A DNA stretch of 64,000 nucleotides from Lewinellaceae bacterium (GCA_020636005.1 JACJYR010000001.1:248001-312000), one strand, 5' to 3'; shown: positions 25,283 to 34,398, numbered from the stretch's first letter. The notes: generated from the sequence alone by a model not told the origin. Made by a program: numbers and translations.

Positions 25283-26008
25283 TCAACGCACGGCCACCTT
25301 CTTCCCTTTCAACACTTTCATCGCCGCCAAATACTGCTTTGCCAGCGGCCCGATTTTCACCCGGCTGCTGCTCACGTCGTCCGTCCATTTCACGGGGAGT
25401 TCCAGCATTTTCAGGCCCTGCCATTCGGCCACGGTGAGCAGTTCGGTACTGAAAAACCATCCGTCGCTCACAGCGCCGCCCTCGTGCAGTTGCGGGTAGC
25501 GTTCCCTTTTCAGCCATTTGAAACCGCACATGCCGTCGGAGAAACCCACGTTGAGATAGGTTTTTAAAATCAAATTGAAGGCACGGGAAGTGATTTCCCT
25601 TTTCAGGGTGCGCCCCACGACTTTGGATTTTGGGTGCAGGCGGGTGGCATACACCAGGTCGTAGTTTTTATTCGCAATGGCATCGTAGGCTTCGAGGAAA
25701 TGGGGCAGGTCGGTGGCCAAATCCAAGTCCATGTAGCCCACGATGTCGGCTTTCGACAGGCCCCAGGAGTGCTTCAGGGCCAGGCCAACGCCTTTTCTCG
25801 GCACGGTCAGCGGCACGATTTCGGGGTGTTTCTTTTGCAGTGATTTGGCAATTTCAAAGGTGCGGTCTTTCGAGCCGTTGTCGGCAATGACGATGCGCCA
25901 TTGGCCTTCCGTTGGGAAATGTTTTTTTATAAAACCATGCAGAATAAGCACCTGCTGTTCCAGGGTCGCTTCCTCGTTGAGTACGGGAATGGTGACGTCG
26001 AAGGTCAT
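25283..26008 (-). CDS. Family 2 glycosyltransferase (dolichyl-phosphate mannosyltransferase-like)
   Basis: 241 aa from ATG 26006-26008; the only codon upstream in frame is a TTG three codons earlier. GT-A fold: DVTIPVLNEEATLE at the nucleotide-binding start, IVIADNGSKDRT, KGVGLALKHSWGLSKAD, and the metal-binding DLDLATD (DxD). The acceptor-side signature DGMCGFKWLKR follows, then GWFFSTELLTVAEW with the conserved tryptophan and glutamate region of DPM1-like enzymes. It has no transmembrane segment. It would move a sugar from a nucleotide donor to a polyprenyl phosphate or lipid; the exact sugar is unknown. It stands alone, with a large palindrome upstream at 26040-26110. Confidence 0.88.
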   Translation of the reverse strand: MTFDVTIPVLNEEATLEQQVLILHGFIKKHFPTEGQWRIVIADNGSKDRTFEIAKSLQKKHPEIVPLTVPRKGVGLALKHSWGLSKADIVGYMDLDLATDLPHFLEAYDAIANKNYDLVYATRLHPKSKVVGRTLKREITSRAFNLILKTYLNVGFSDGMCGFKWLKRERYPQLHEGGAVSDGWFFSTELLTVAEWQGLKMLELPVKWTDDVSSSRVKIGPLAKQYLAAMKVLKGKKVAVR

Positions 26009-26395
26009 GTATATCAAGGATTGATGCTGTGCAGATTTCCAAGGTGTTGCCTCAAAATGGCGGGGTCGGGAATAGCAAAATTGTAGCCGCCATTTTGAGG
26101 CGACACCTTGAAGTCAGCTTTATTTTGAGTACTTCATTGAAATTAGTTTGTGCTATTTGGTGTGTATGAAATTCGGATAAAAACTTGTTATTCAGGTTCG
26201 AAAAACAATTTACTGGCGTGAATCTTCGATTTCAAACAATTTCGAACAACTCAAACAATTTCAAACAACTATTTTGGGGGCAAATATATCCTTACGCAAC
26301 TGCTGCCGGGCGGTTGCAGCCGATCTATTTTGCAGTGTACCTTGGTTTTGTTTCTTTTGCACATCCAATAATTGCTGACAAACAACCAAATTCCA
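26009..26395. other. Divergent intergenic gap with palindrome and CAAAC-rich array
   Basis: The gap between two divergent genes contains the 24-bp-arm palindrome at 26040-26110 and a degenerate array of TTTCAAACAA-like units at 26229-26272. No gene is seen. A weak plus-strand promoter (TACCTTGG near 26338-26345, one mismatch to TAnnTTTG) could serve the 26396 gene. Confidence 0.45.
26040..26110. repeat. Large palindrome, 24-bp arms with one mismatch
   Basis: CAAGGTGTTGCCTCAAAATG-GCGG (26040-26063) pairs with CCGCCATTTTGAGGCGACAC-CTTG (26087-26110) around a 23-nt loop. It is 32 bp upstream of the glycosyltransferase start, in its 5' region. Confidence 0.8.
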
Positions 26396-27073
26396 ATGCC
26401 ATTCGATTTCAATAAAATAAAATCCATCTTCGTGGTGGACGATCCTTCGGCAGCGACGAAGGATGCGCCAGTTGCCAACAAGCAGGATTCCAAATCCGCT
26501 CCTCCTTCCAAACCATCCCGCACCGCTGCCCCGGAAATGGAAAACCTGGAGCCGGGCCAGGTTTCTTCCAAATTTGTGGAAGTGCTGTTCCGGGCCATGG
26601 AAAACGCCAACCTGCCCGGTGTGGACTACCTCGAATACCGCCAGTCCCTCAAGTCGCTGGAAAAGATGCCAATGGAAGAGCAGGTGCGTTACCAGTCCGC
26701 ATTTGCCATGGCCCAGGCGATGGGGGCGACCCCGCCCAAGCTCATCGAATCGGCCCAGCATTATATAGATGTGCTGAAAGGGGAAAGTGCAAAATTTGAC
26801 CAGGCCCTGCGCAACCAACTCCAGCAGCAGGTGGGCAACCGGGAAGAGGCCGCCAAAAACCTGGACGCCGTCATCCAGCAAAAAGCAGCACAGATAAAAA
26901 AGCTGACCGAAGAAATTGCGCAGCACCAAAAAGAAGCCGAAACCCTCCGCAAGGAAACCGCCGAGGCATCCCAAAAAATGGGGGCGACGAAGAACAATTT
27001 CACCGCCTCCTACGACGCCCTGGTGTCGCAAATTCTCAGCGACGTGGAGAACATGAAGAAGTTTTTGAAATGA
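26396..27073 (+). CDS. Hypothetical coiled-coil protein
   Basis: 225 aa from ATG 26396, preferred over a TTG eight codons upstream. No signal peptide, so cytoplasmic. The N-terminus has MPFDFNKIKSIFVVDD and a low-complexity Ala/Pro/Lys linker to about residue 50. A helical domain follows (SSKFVEVLFRAMENANLPGV, YLEYRQSLKSLEKMPMEEQ, AFAMAQAMG). Residues about 140-205 are a strong heptad coiled coil (QQQVGNREEAAKNLDAV, KKLTEEIAQHQKEAETLRK). The end is KNNFTASYDALVSQIL. No family was recognised. The position before a sigma factor may be chance, since a heptamer hairpin directly follows the stop. Confidence 0.75.
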   Translation: MPFDFNKIKSIFVVDDPSAATKDAPVANKQDSKSAPPSKPSRTAAPEMENLEPGQVSSKFVEVLFRAMENANLPGVDYLEYRQSLKSLEKMPMEEQVRYQSAFAMAQAMGATPPKLIESAQHYIDVLKGESAKFDQALRNQLQQQVGNREEAAKNLDAVIQQKAAQIKKLTEEIAQHQKEAETLRKETAEASQKMGATKNNFTASYDALVSQILSDVENMKKFLK

Positions 27074-27171
27074 TTGTGTTTGGGTGTTTGGGTGTTTATG
27101 TGTTTTTGGATGCTTGGGTTAAATGCACGGTATCTTAAAACACATAAACACAAAAACACAAAAACACAAAT
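27074..27171. repeat. Inverted quasi-tandem array (GTGTTTG type) after the coiled-coil gene
   Basis: TTGTGTTTGGGTGTTTGGG-type units at 27074-27107 face their imperfect reverse complement (AAAACACATAAACACAAAAA-type) at 27137-27171. It starts directly at the stop codon of the coiled-coil gene and could fold as a terminator. Confidence 0.75.
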
Positions 27172-27212
27172 AATCCCCCCAATCGGTAACACCTACCCAA
27201 CGCCATAGATAA

Positions 27213-27749
27213 ATGAGCAAATACCGGCAAGACGAGGATCGGCTGAACGAATTGAAAACAGGCAACCACCGGGCGTGGAAGCTTTTTTTCGATGAAAATA
27301 TTGAAGCCTTCTCTTTGTTCACCATGAAGTATGGGCAAATAGATCGGGAGCAGGCGGCAGGCATTTTCCAGGAAGCCGTCATCATCCTGCACCGGAACTG
27401 CACGGAAGGGAAGCTGACCGCCCCCTTGCGCAGCAGTTTGCAGACCTATTTGTTCGCCATCGGGAAGAACCTCTGCCGCCGGGGTGGGAAAGCCCACCTG
27501 CAGTTCCCCGAAAACCTGCCCGAACTCCCCGAAAACCCATTCGAAGCGGAAGACGACCGCCGCCATAACGCAGCGCTGGTGAAAAGCCTGCTGGGCCGCA
27601 TTGGCGAAAAATGCCGGCAGTTCCTCACCCTGGTTTTCCTGGAGGAAATGCCCCAACCGGACATCATGCAGCAGATGGAAATCCCCTCCGACGAGGCTTT
27701 CCGCAAGCGCAAGTTCGATTGTTTGAAAAAAATGAGAACCCTTATTTAA
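27213..27749 (+). CDS. ECF RNA polymerase sigma factor
   Basis: 178 aa. The sigma2 region covers about residues 15-80 (LKTGNHRAWKLFFDENIEAF, REQAAGIFQEAVIILHRN, LFAIGKNLCRR). Sigma4 covers about 115-175 (LGRIGEKCRQFLTLVFLEEM, PQPDIMQQMEIPSDEAFRKR, CLKKMRTL), with the HTH in the latter. This family directs RNA polymerase to a small regulon under control of a co-transcribed anti-sigma factor. The next gene, 78 bp downstream on the same strand, is a membrane protein of that type. Between the two lies an inverted GTGAGAA-type array (27751-27816). Sigma factors of this subtype are often found beside CHAT genes in this group; that is recalled family knowledge, not shown by sequence. Confidence 0.85.
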   Translation: MSKYRQDEDRLNELKTGNHRAWKLFFDENIEAFSLFTMKYGQIDREQAAGIFQEAVIILHRNCTEGKLTAPLRSSLQTYLFAIGKNLCRRGGKAHLQFPENLPELPENPFEAEDDRRHNAALVKSLLGRIGEKCRQFLTLVFLEEMPQPDIMQQMEIPSDEAFRKRKFDCLKKMRTLI

Positions 27750-27750
27750 T

Positions 27751-27816
27751 AGAAGTGAGAAGTGAGGGGTGAGAAGTGAGGTTTCCCTCGCCGCTCACTT
27801 CTCACCCCTCGCTTCT
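27751..27816. repeat. Inverted GTGAGAA-type array between sigma and anti-sigma genes
   Basis: The left arm at 27751-27781 (AGAAGTGAGAAGTGAGGG type) and the right arm at 27786-27816 (CCGCTCACTTCTCACCCCTC type) pair with only a few mismatches and a 4-nt gap. The unit family is the same as at 21839-21909 inside HTCS2. Confidence 0.8.
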
Positions 27817-27827
27817 CCTGACTAACA

Positions 27828-28571
27828 ATGAACAACTTTAACGACATATCGCACATAGAAAACTACCTTCTGGGAAGGATGCCGGATGCCGAAAGGAAGG
27901 CCTTCGAGGCGGAGCTTTCTGCCGACGCATTGCTCCGCCAGGAGGTGGAAGCCTACCAGAAAATCTTCTCCGGGTTCAGTGTCCTGAAAGAGGAAGCCTT
28001 CGCCGTGCAAGTGGCCCAGTGGGCCAAAGCTGCCCCCTCCCAAAACCACGATAACATTGTACCGATTAACAAGGGCGCTACTATCCGTACTTTGTGGCGG
28101 CGGGTGGCAGTGGCGGCTAGCGTAGTGCTGCTGCTGGGAGTGGCAGCGGCATGGTGGGCGTCGCAGCAGTATGGCGACGAAAAACTGGTGGCGGCAGCCT
28201 ATGCCCCGCCCCTGGCAGCGGGCACGATGGGCGGCCCGGAAACCCAGGCAAGCGAACTGGAAAAACAGTTTGAGGCTGCGCACGGGTTGTTCCAAAAAGG
28301 CAGCTACGCCGATGCAGCCAACGGATTCAACCAGGTAGCAAAAACACTAGAAACCAACCCGGCCCTGTTCGACAACCTGACCCGCAAATTTTACCTGGAC
28401 AACGCCCGTTGGACGGGCCTGCTGGCACAATTCGCCGCCGGGCAGCTTTCCGATGAAGCGTTTTCACAAGCACTGAACCAGTTCGCCGACGATCCGGCAA
28501 GCGACTACGCAGCAAAAGCCAAGGAATTGAAAAAAGACATGGGTTCAATTTGGCGGAAGATCGGGGGGTGA
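27828..28571 (+). CDS. Membrane anti-sigma-like protein with TPR-type C-terminus
   Basis: 247 aa. Residues 1-90 match Bacteroidota anti-sigma N-termini (IENYLLGRMPDAERKAFEAE, ALLRQEVEAYQKIFSGF) with no zinc-binding HCC motif. One transmembrane helix lies at about 88-112 (VAVAASVVLLLGVAAAWW). The outside part (about 140-240) has helix pairs like TPRs: EKQFEAAHGLFQKGSYADAA, GFNQVAKTLETNPALF, ALNQFADDPASDYAAKAKEL. The proposed role is to hold the preceding ECF sigma factor at the membrane and release it on an envelope signal. It ends 23 bp before the converging CHAT gene. Confidence 0.75.
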   Translation: MNNFNDISHIENYLLGRMPDAERKAFEAELSADALLRQEVEAYQKIFSGFSVLKEEAFAVQVAQWAKAAPSQNHDNIVPINKGATIRTLWRRVAVAASVVLLLGVAAAWWASQQYGDEKLVAAAYAPPLAAGTMGGPETQASELEKQFEAAHGLFQKGSYADAANGFNQVAKTLETNPALFDNLTRKFYLDNARWTGLLAQFAAGQLSDEAFSQALNQFADDPASDYAAKAKELKKDMGSIWRKIGG

Positions 28572-28594
28572 GCCGGTACCCATTGCCCGCTCCC

Positions 28595-31474
28595 CTATCT
28601 ACTCCAACCGGGCATCCTTTTTCTCCTGAAAAAAAGTAAGAACAGCCCCAACAATACCACACCGCCAGCCAGCCATTTCCAATTTATCCCACCCTTCTTC
28701 ACCGCCCCCATTTCCCCAATCGGTGTGTAGGCCGCCCAATAGACCGGGTGGGCGTAAAGGTCCTGCCCGGCATTGTCCAGTTGTTCCAGTTTGGCTTTCC
28801 AGAGCGCCTCGTCCTTGCGTTCCCCACGGTCCAGGTGGCGGAAAAAACTGACCGTCAGGTCTTTGTTCGATTCGTCGTTGATGCTCCAAAGGGTAGTGAT
28901 TACGCTCCTGGCCCCTGCGTACATAAAACTGCGGGCCAGGCTGATGATGCCCTCGCCGTTGAACCATTGGCCGTTGCCCGTTTCGCAGGCACCCAGGAAA
29001 ACGAGGTCGGCGGCGAGGTTCATGTTGTAGATGTCGTTCACGAAAACAGTGTCGTAGCCGTCCTGTCCATCCGACAGGACGATGAAGGAGAAATCGCCAT
29101 CACCGGCATTGGCCTTGGCGTGGGTGGCCAGGTAGAGGATGTTGGGCAAGGCGGCATTGTCCCGAAAAACCTTTACGGTTGCAAGGTTTTTTGAAAAAAC
29201 TGTACCGCCAAGCAATGCCTTTCCTGCTCCGGCACTTTCCATGTTAAACAGGAGCGGTTCAAAACCCGTAGGGTTGTTTTCGGGAAAGGCAGGTGCAAAG
29301 GCGGCAAATGGAGTGGCAGCCGCAGGCCGTTTCACTGAACTAAGTTCCTGCAACAGGGACAGGGAGTAATTGTAGGATATATTGTGCCGCCGTGCCAGGT
29401 AAGGGTATTTCTTAAAAACACATGGTGTGGCAGGCGCTTCATAGAGCAGGGCATCGAAAGGCAAAAAACCGAGGATGCCGCCCGGCACGATAATCAGGTC
29501 GCGGGGAAGGCCGTATGGCTCTATGGGTTTCAACAGTTTTTGGTACAAGCGCAGGGCCAGGGTGGTATAGGTGCGGCAGAGGCTGTCCCGGTTGCTGCCG
29601 TAAAATTGGAAAGCTTCTATATCACTTCGAAACTGGGTGGCCCAGGTTTCCAACGGGAAATCCTTCCGCACCCGCTCCACGTGAAAACCATCCTTTTTGA
29701 TCAAAAAAATAAAGAGCGTGGAGTCGCCCACGAAATACTCAATAAATGCCTGGCCTGGCTGGAGCATTCGCTGCATTTCACCAACAGTCGTTTCCGCCTG
29801 CTGGTATTTCAGGCTGTAAAATTCGGGGTACGCCGTTTCTATCTGCCGCCGCAGGCTGGATAGGTCCTGGTTGCGCAGCAGGATTTCGTTCTTCAGCTTT
29901 TCAGCCTCGCCCGTTCCCCCGCTGGTATTCTGTTCGGTGGAATACAGCCTTTTCTCCAGTTGGGAAATCTGTTCGGCCAGTTGCTTTTCCAGGAACAGCA
30001 GCTTGGAAGGCACGTTGGCCATCGAGTTGGCGTCCGCATTGCGCAGGGCCTCGAAGAGGAGCAGCCCCTTGCTCTTCTCGGCGAAGCGGAAGGCCTGTTC
30101 CAGCCATTTGCCCTGGCCGGCGCCCAGGCTGGCTTCCCAGGCGGTGTTGATGGCAGATTCGGTGCGGCGGCTGGCCTCGTCGAGGGTAGCCAGTTTCGAG
30201 GATTCATAGTGATGTACCCGGCGATAAGCTTTTTCCGCATTGAACAGGAGATCATGGCACTCCAGTGATTTTTCAATCCATTGGTGGTCGCCGGTTTTGT
30301 CGTACAGTTGCTTGAACACCGCTGCCTTGCCGCCCAGGGCCTCCATGATGGTGTTTTCGGGGTAAAATTTTTCGGGCTTGGGGTTGTTGGCCGGGTCATT
30401 TTCCACAAAGCCCAGTAGTACACTTCGCAGGGCCAGTTGCTGTTGTTCCAATGCTTGATCCAACAGGTTTTGCCGAAGGTAAAAACCGGCCCAGGCAAGG
30501 CGGAGCTTGCCGAACTCCCGCCGCAGCGTGTCCCCGTTGCAGAAGCTTTTGAGCAGGGAAAAAGACTCCTGAAAGTATTTTCCTGCAGTGGGGTCATCCT
30601 CATTTAGCTCGCCCAGGAGTTTCAATACGCCGGACAGCCAGACTTTCCCCGAATAGTGGAGGTCGTCCCGCACTACTTTTTCAAAATCGGCCCTGGCCAT
30701 TTCTGCGTGGGCTTTGGCTGGTGCGGGCATGTTTTTTTGGTAGTAAACCGTGGCAAGGGCCGACTCCAGCAATCCTTTTGAAACGACGGTCAGGCTGGGC
30801 AGGCGCAGGGCCGAAAGGCAGGTGTCAACAGCAGCATCTGCCTTTCCGGTTTCGAGCAGGGCCGTGCCGATGTCGCTGCTGATTTCCGCCGCCAGGTTGT
30901 ATTCCTTGAAACGCAGGGCGGTACGGCGGGCCTTTCCCAACAGCACGAACGCTGCCTCGTAGTCGCCAAAGCGGGTGTAGATGTTGCCGAGTTCCCGGTG
31001 CAGGTAGGCAGCCGTGCGCAAAGTTTCCGTGTTTAGTTTTTCATCAAACACAAAGAGCGCCCGCTCATAGCAAAGACGGGCGTCGTAATATTGGCCGAGC
31101 GCCTGGTGGGAGTAGGCCCAGAGCAGGTAAACAGAGCCAAGCAGTTCCCATTCCCTTGGGCTGGCGGGCGGGCGGGGCAGGTTTTCAAGGGCGGTTTTTT
31201 TGCAAAGCTCAATGGCGGCGGCAGGGTCGATCTCGTAGGCCACATTGTAGAGGGCATCCACCCATTGGTAAAGGGTTCCTTCAGCGGCATATATGTTTTG
31301 GGCAAACTGGAGGTACAGCAGGCTGCTGTCGGGTTTTTCAACCGCCAGGTTCATCGCCTGTTCGGCATAGGTGTTGGCCAGCAGCGTGTCGCTTTCGGGG
31401 TTGGCAAAAATGGATGGGGGAAGAATAACAGGTAGGAACAGTGCCAGTAAAATCGGCCATCGGTAGATTGTCAT
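28595..31474 (-). CDS. TPR-CHAT caspase-like protease with C-terminal membrane anchor
   Basis: 959 aa from ATG 31472-31474, which begins a signal peptide (MTIYRWPILLALFLPVILPP). Residues about 35-470 are helical TPR-like repeats (AYLHRELGNIYTRFGDYEAA, ALRLPSLTVVSKGLLESALA), then a coiled coil near 500-560. The CHAT domain covers about 620-920: YARRHNISYNYSLSLL-type entry, His785 in LATHAKANAGD and Cys830 in LGACETGNG, the conserved His-Cys dyad of clan CD (caspase-like) peptidases, followed by SLARSFMYAGARSVITTLW. The last about 35 residues hold one helix (LAGGVVLLGLFLLFF) and a basic tail, so the enzyme sits on the membrane facing the periplasm. CHAT proteases act in proteolytic signalling and defence; the substrate here is unknown. 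The neighbours are two ECF sigma factors and a partner membrane protein. Confidence 0.9.
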   Translation of the reverse strand: MTIYRWPILLALFLPVILPPSIFANPESDTLLANTYAEQAMNLAVEKPDSSLLYLQFAQNIYAAEGTLYQWVDALYNVAYEIDPAAAIELCKKTALENLPRPPASPREWELLGSVYLLWAYSHQALGQYYDARLCYERALFVFDEKLNTETLRTAAYLHRELGNIYTRFGDYEAAFVLLGKARRTALRFKEYNLAAEISSDIGTALLETGKADAAVDTCLSALRLPSLTVVSKGLLESALATVYYQKNMPAPAKAHAEMARADFEKVVRDDLHYSGKVWLSGVLKLLGELNEDDPTAGKYFQESFSLLKSFCNGDTLRREFGKLRLAWAGFYLRQNLLDQALEQQQLALRSVLLGFVENDPANNPKPEKFYPENTIMEALGGKAAVFKQLYDKTGDHQWIEKSLECHDLLFNAEKAYRRVHHYESSKLATLDEASRRTESAINTAWEASLGAGQGKWLEQAFRFAEKSKGLLLFEALRNADANSMANVPSKLLFLEKQLAEQISQLEKRLYSTEQNTSGGTGEAEKLKNEILLRNQDLSSLRRQIETAYPEFYSLKYQQAETTVGEMQRMLQPGQAFIEYFVGDSTLFIFLIKKDGFHVERVRKDFPLETWATQFRSDIEAFQFYGSNRDSLCRTYTTLALRLYQKLLKPIEPYGLPRDLIIVPGGILGFLPFDALLYEAPATPCVFKKYPYLARRHNISYNYSLSLLQELSSVKRPAAATPFAAFAPAFPENNPTGFEPLLFNMESAGAGKALLGGTVFSKNLATVKVFRDNAALPNILYLATHAKANAGDGDFSFIVLSDGQDGYDTVFVNDIYNMNLAADLVFLGACETGNGQWFNGEGIISLARSFMYAGARSVITTLWSINDESNKDLTVSFFRHLDRGERKDEALWKAKLEQLDNAGQDLYAHPVYWAAYTPIGEMGAVKKGGINWKWLAGGVVLLGLFLLFFRRKRMPGWSR

Positions 31475-31532
31475 GCTGTCTGGTTTTGGAAGATTGCGCC
31501 TGGGCAGTAAAAGTACGAATTGCCGAAATGTA

Positions 31533-31575
31533 AAATGTGCCGGGCAAACCGAAGAGGTATTCGCCCGGCACATTT
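31533..31575 (-). terminator. Strong hairpin between the PKD-like and CHAT genes
   Basis: A perfect 13-bp stem (AAATGTGCCGGGC at 31533-31545, GCCCGGCACATTT at 31563-31575) is followed on the minus strand by TTACATTT. It should end transcription of the gene stopping at 31607, so the CHAT gene may need its own promoter in 31475-31532. Confidence 0.7.
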
Positions 31576-31606
31576 CATAAATGTAAAATTTGGAAACACC
31601 TGGTTT

Positions 31607-33421
31607 TTAACTCAAAAACTTCTTCACAAACCAAATCACCACCAGGAAAATGAACAGGCCCACGGCCACCAGCAACATACAGAGCGGCCCACAGGCACAG
31701 CCCGCTGGCTCCGGATCGTAAGCCTTGCACTCCTCACATTCCAGTTCGGCGTTCACCTGTGGGTTGCCGGTAGTGGTGATAATATTCGACTGGCCCACCG
31801 GCAGGGTACACATCTCCTCGCCATTGTCGAAGGTGATGCAGGCCAGCAGTTGCTCCATGTCAGCTAAATCAAAGCCTTCTTTCAACTGGATGCTGAACAC
31901 GATTTCGCCCATAGTGCTGGGGTGCCCAACGCCCACCTGCATGACGGGATTGAGCAGGCCCGGCCATTGCCAGGTGATAGTCCGCTGGTTGAAATCTTTG
32001 GTGCCCTGCAGGAACTCCGGCTGGGCCGGCGTAGGCGACATCGAGATGTCGTCCAGGCTGTTCATGTTGAGTTGGGGCGGTACGTTCAGCACCACCTTCA
32101 GTTGGGTCGTGGGTGCCCCGCCGTCATTGGAAAATGAAATAACGCCGACCACTTTTTTGCCGCCGCTGCCTGGGCACTTGCATCCATAGACTTCCAGGCT
32201 GTTGGGGTCGTGGGCCGCCACCACGGGGGTCCTCGTTTCTTGAAAGCCGATGATTTTGGAGGCCAGCGGGAACTGGCCGCCGGTCAAGGGGATAAAGCCT
32301 TCGTTGGCCAGGTAGAAGTTGTTTTGCAGCAGGGAAGTAAGTCCCACCGATTCGAGGTATTGCGCCTCGCCTGCCGGCAAATTGGGGAGTTGGCTAAAAA
32401 GCTGATCCGTATTGGTATTAAGGGTGTCGAGGACGGTCATCACGGCGAGAAAGCGCAAGGTGTCGCCGTGTTTGCTGGCCTCGTTGAACAGCACCTGCAT
32501 GGACGTGTCGTTGGCCATTTCGGCAAAGACGTTGCGCACCTCATTGCCCAGGTTGGCATCGGACAGGTTGGCGTAGTTCCAGATGAGCACATTGTTGAAG
32601 TCGTTCGTTTCTGCAGGCGTGAGGGCAAACTGGCCGAGCGTGTCCGTATCATGGAAGTGCAGCAGGGAACGCAGGTAGTTGGACCGCCCGCTCTTGATAG
32701 CCGGAGGGGCCGTTGGTGCAGTGGATTCATTGCTGAACCGGTCGTTGACGGCCTTGCTTTTGGGCGGGTCGCCTTTTATCACCTGACTGTTGTAAAACAA
32801 AAAAAGCTGGCCTTGAACGGGCTGTGGCGGATCGAGCTTGGCAGGCTGCCTGAACGTGAGGATGGCTGCCATGGTGTCCCCCGGCAACAGGCCCGCATTG
32901 TTCAACTGGAGCCGAACGGCCGGGCTGGTGGTAAACGGGACGCTGTTGGGCTGGAAAGGAATGGGGGCCATGTCGATGGCCAGGTCGCCACTGGGCAGGA
33001 ACCCCTTTGCATTGCTGGGCGAACGGCCAATATCACTGGGGTCACTCACCAGTTTTTTGGGGGGTTTGGAGCCACCGCTGTAATTGCCGGTGAGAAACAC
33101 CGTTACATCGGCGCCAGGGGTGGGGCTATTCACCAAAAAGGTGTTTTGCGCATTCAGGTAGGAATGTGCAAGGATGGAATCCGTGGTACCGTTAATGAAG
33201 GTACCGTCGCCAAAAACCCAGAGATAGGTGTAGTAAGGGTGGCCCCTGGCTGCGTCGCCGGCAATTTTGAGCAGTAAGTCCTGATCTGTGATACGGAGGG
33301 TAGTCGTGGAAGTGGGGCCGTCGGCAGCCTGCACCTCGATGATGCCCTGTGAAAAAGTAAAAACCGGGCTAAGCATGAAAAACAGCAGCCCGGATAGTAA
33401 GTTGGTGGTGATACGCCTCAT
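31607..33421 (-). CDS. Exported PKD-like protein with C-terminal membrane helix, CHAT-locus partner
   Basis: 604 aa from ATG 33419-33421, which opens a signal peptide (MRRITTNLLSGLLFFMLSPV, cut near FSQ). The N-terminal part holds a PKD-like fragment (YYTYLWVFGDGTFINGTTDS), followed by beta-rich segments with TGNYSGGSKPPKKLV. The middle has a DUF11-like pattern (GVISFSNDGGAPTTQLKVVL, RTITWQWPGLL). Near the end are Cys clusters (ECEECKAYDPEPAGCACGPL) and a single transmembrane helix (LLVAVGLFIFLVVIWFVKK) with a basic tail, the same tail design as the CHAT protein. This suggests both sit on one membrane and interact. No named family was recognised; the pairing is inferred from position and topology. 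Confidence 0.75.
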   Translation of the reverse strand: MRRITTNLLSGLLFFMLSPVFTFSQGIIEVQAADGPTSTTTLRITDQDLLLKIAGDAARGHPYYTYLWVFGDGTFINGTTDSILAHSYLNAQNTFLVNSPTPGADVTVFLTGNYSGGSKPPKKLVSDPSDIGRSPSNAKGFLPSGDLAIDMAPIPFQPNSVPFTTSPAVRLQLNNAGLLPGDTMAAILTFRQPAKLDPPQPVQGQLFLFYNSQVIKGDPPKSKAVNDRFSNESTAPTAPPAIKSGRSNYLRSLLHFHDTDTLGQFALTPAETNDFNNVLIWNYANLSDANLGNEVRNVFAEMANDTSMQVLFNEASKHGDTLRFLAVMTVLDTLNTNTDQLFSQLPNLPAGEAQYLESVGLTSLLQNNFYLANEGFIPLTGGQFPLASKIIGFQETRTPVVAAHDPNSLEVYGCKCPGSGGKKVVGVISFSNDGGAPTTQLKVVLNVPPQLNMNSLDDISMSPTPAQPEFLQGTKDFNQRTITWQWPGLLNPVMQVGVGHPSTMGEIVFSIQLKEGFDLADMEQLLACITFDNGEEMCTLPVGQSNIITTTGNPQVNAELECEECKAYDPEPAGCACGPLCMLLVAVGLFIFLVVIWFVKKFLS

Positions 33422-33816
33422 TGTTTGATGTTGGTTGGTGAAAAAATGAGGAGCCTTAGGTGTTGGTTCCATTGATTGATAGGCCCATTGGAAAGTTTGT
33501 TACCCTTGGGTTGGGTAAAGATAGGGTTTCATTGATTCATTGTTGAGTCCGCCCCGAAAAGTCAGTTCCAGAGAAAAAAGACCAGGAACAGCGTTCAGCG
33601 GTTTGGAAATAAAATTTTTTCAAACAGGTGTTCATTTAGCGCTTTTCTTAGTGGGCAGCGCTAAACAAATATTCAAAAATTTTTTCCGGGCCGCTGCCCT
33701 ACCCCTAAACACCATTTTCCCGAACCGGAGGCACGTCTTCACAATAGTTTTTCAGGAGGGGGACTCATTTTTTTATTGTCAAATCTTGCTTTCCCACACA
33801 TGATACGATTGGGCCG
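33422..33816. other. Intergenic gap with a short hairpin
   Basis: This gap separates the second ECF sigma factor from the PKD-like gene. It holds a perfect 8-bp stem (TTTAGCGC at 33635-33642, GCGCTAAA at 33658-33665), which could be a terminator of the sigma gene or an operator for the gene at 33421. No convincing ORF and no clear TAnnTTTG box were found. Confidence 0.45.
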
Positions 33817-34398
33817 TTACTGCTGAATATAGGGGTAAAGTTTTTCCCTGAGCACCCGCAGCGCTTTCCCGATTTGGTGTTCCACGGTTTTTACGGAAAT
33901 ATCAAGCTGGTCTGCTATTTCCTGGTAGCTCAATTCCTCGAAGCGGCTGAGCTGGAAAACGGCCCGGCAGCGTGGGGGCAGGGTGTCGATGGCCTGGTGG
34001 ATGTGCTGCTCCAGTTCGCCGTGCAGGAAGTTTTCTTCTACATCGGCCTCCGGGGCAAAGGGCGTAGCAGGTGTGATTTCATCGGGTTGCTGGTTTTTGC
34101 GGGTGCGCAGAAAGGCAAGTGCTTCATTGACGGCCATGCGGTGCAGGTAGGCTCCGGGAGAGGTTGTAATGGTGATGCTCTGCCTTTTTTCCCAAAAACG
34201 GATAAACACCTGCTGGGCCAAATCCTCAGTGACGCCCCGCTCGCCCACCAACCGGTGGATAGCTGCGCACACAGCACGGTAATGGGCCTCAAAAAGTTCT
34301 TTGAGCGCCGACTTGTCGTCTGTTTTGAGCCTGGCAGTCAGGTTGTCCAAGGAAAGATGGATTGGAATGAGAGAATGAGACAATGAGCGAATGAGCAA
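33817..34398 (-). CDS. Second ECF RNA polymerase sigma factor
   Basis: 193 aa as read from ATG 34398. Sigma2 (about 25-100): KSALKELFEAHYRAVCAAIH, EDLAQQVFIRFWEKR, YLHRMAVNEALAFLR. Sigma4 (about 125-185): LPPRCRAVFQLSRFEELSYQ, EIADQLDISVKTVEHQ, ALRVLREKLYP. It is the standard Bacteroidota RpoE-like ECF type. The first 16 residues (MLIRSLSHSLIPIHLS) are coded by the inverted GAATGAG-type array at 34365-34445, so this ATG may be an accident of the repeat. A TTG at 34348-34350 (LDNLTARLKTDD) is an alternative start without the array. No adjacent anti-sigma gene was seen; the PKD-like protein downstream is a possible partner. Confidence 0.85.
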   Translation of the reverse strand: MLIRSLSHSLIPIHLSLDNLTARLKTDDKSALKELFEAHYRAVCAAIHRLVGERGVTEDLAQQVFIRFWEKRQSITITTSPGAYLHRMAVNEALAFLRTRKNQQPDEITPATPFAPEADVEENFLHGELEQHIHQAIDTLPPRCRAVFQLSRFEELSYQEIADQLDISVKTVEHQIGKALRVLREKLYPYIQQ

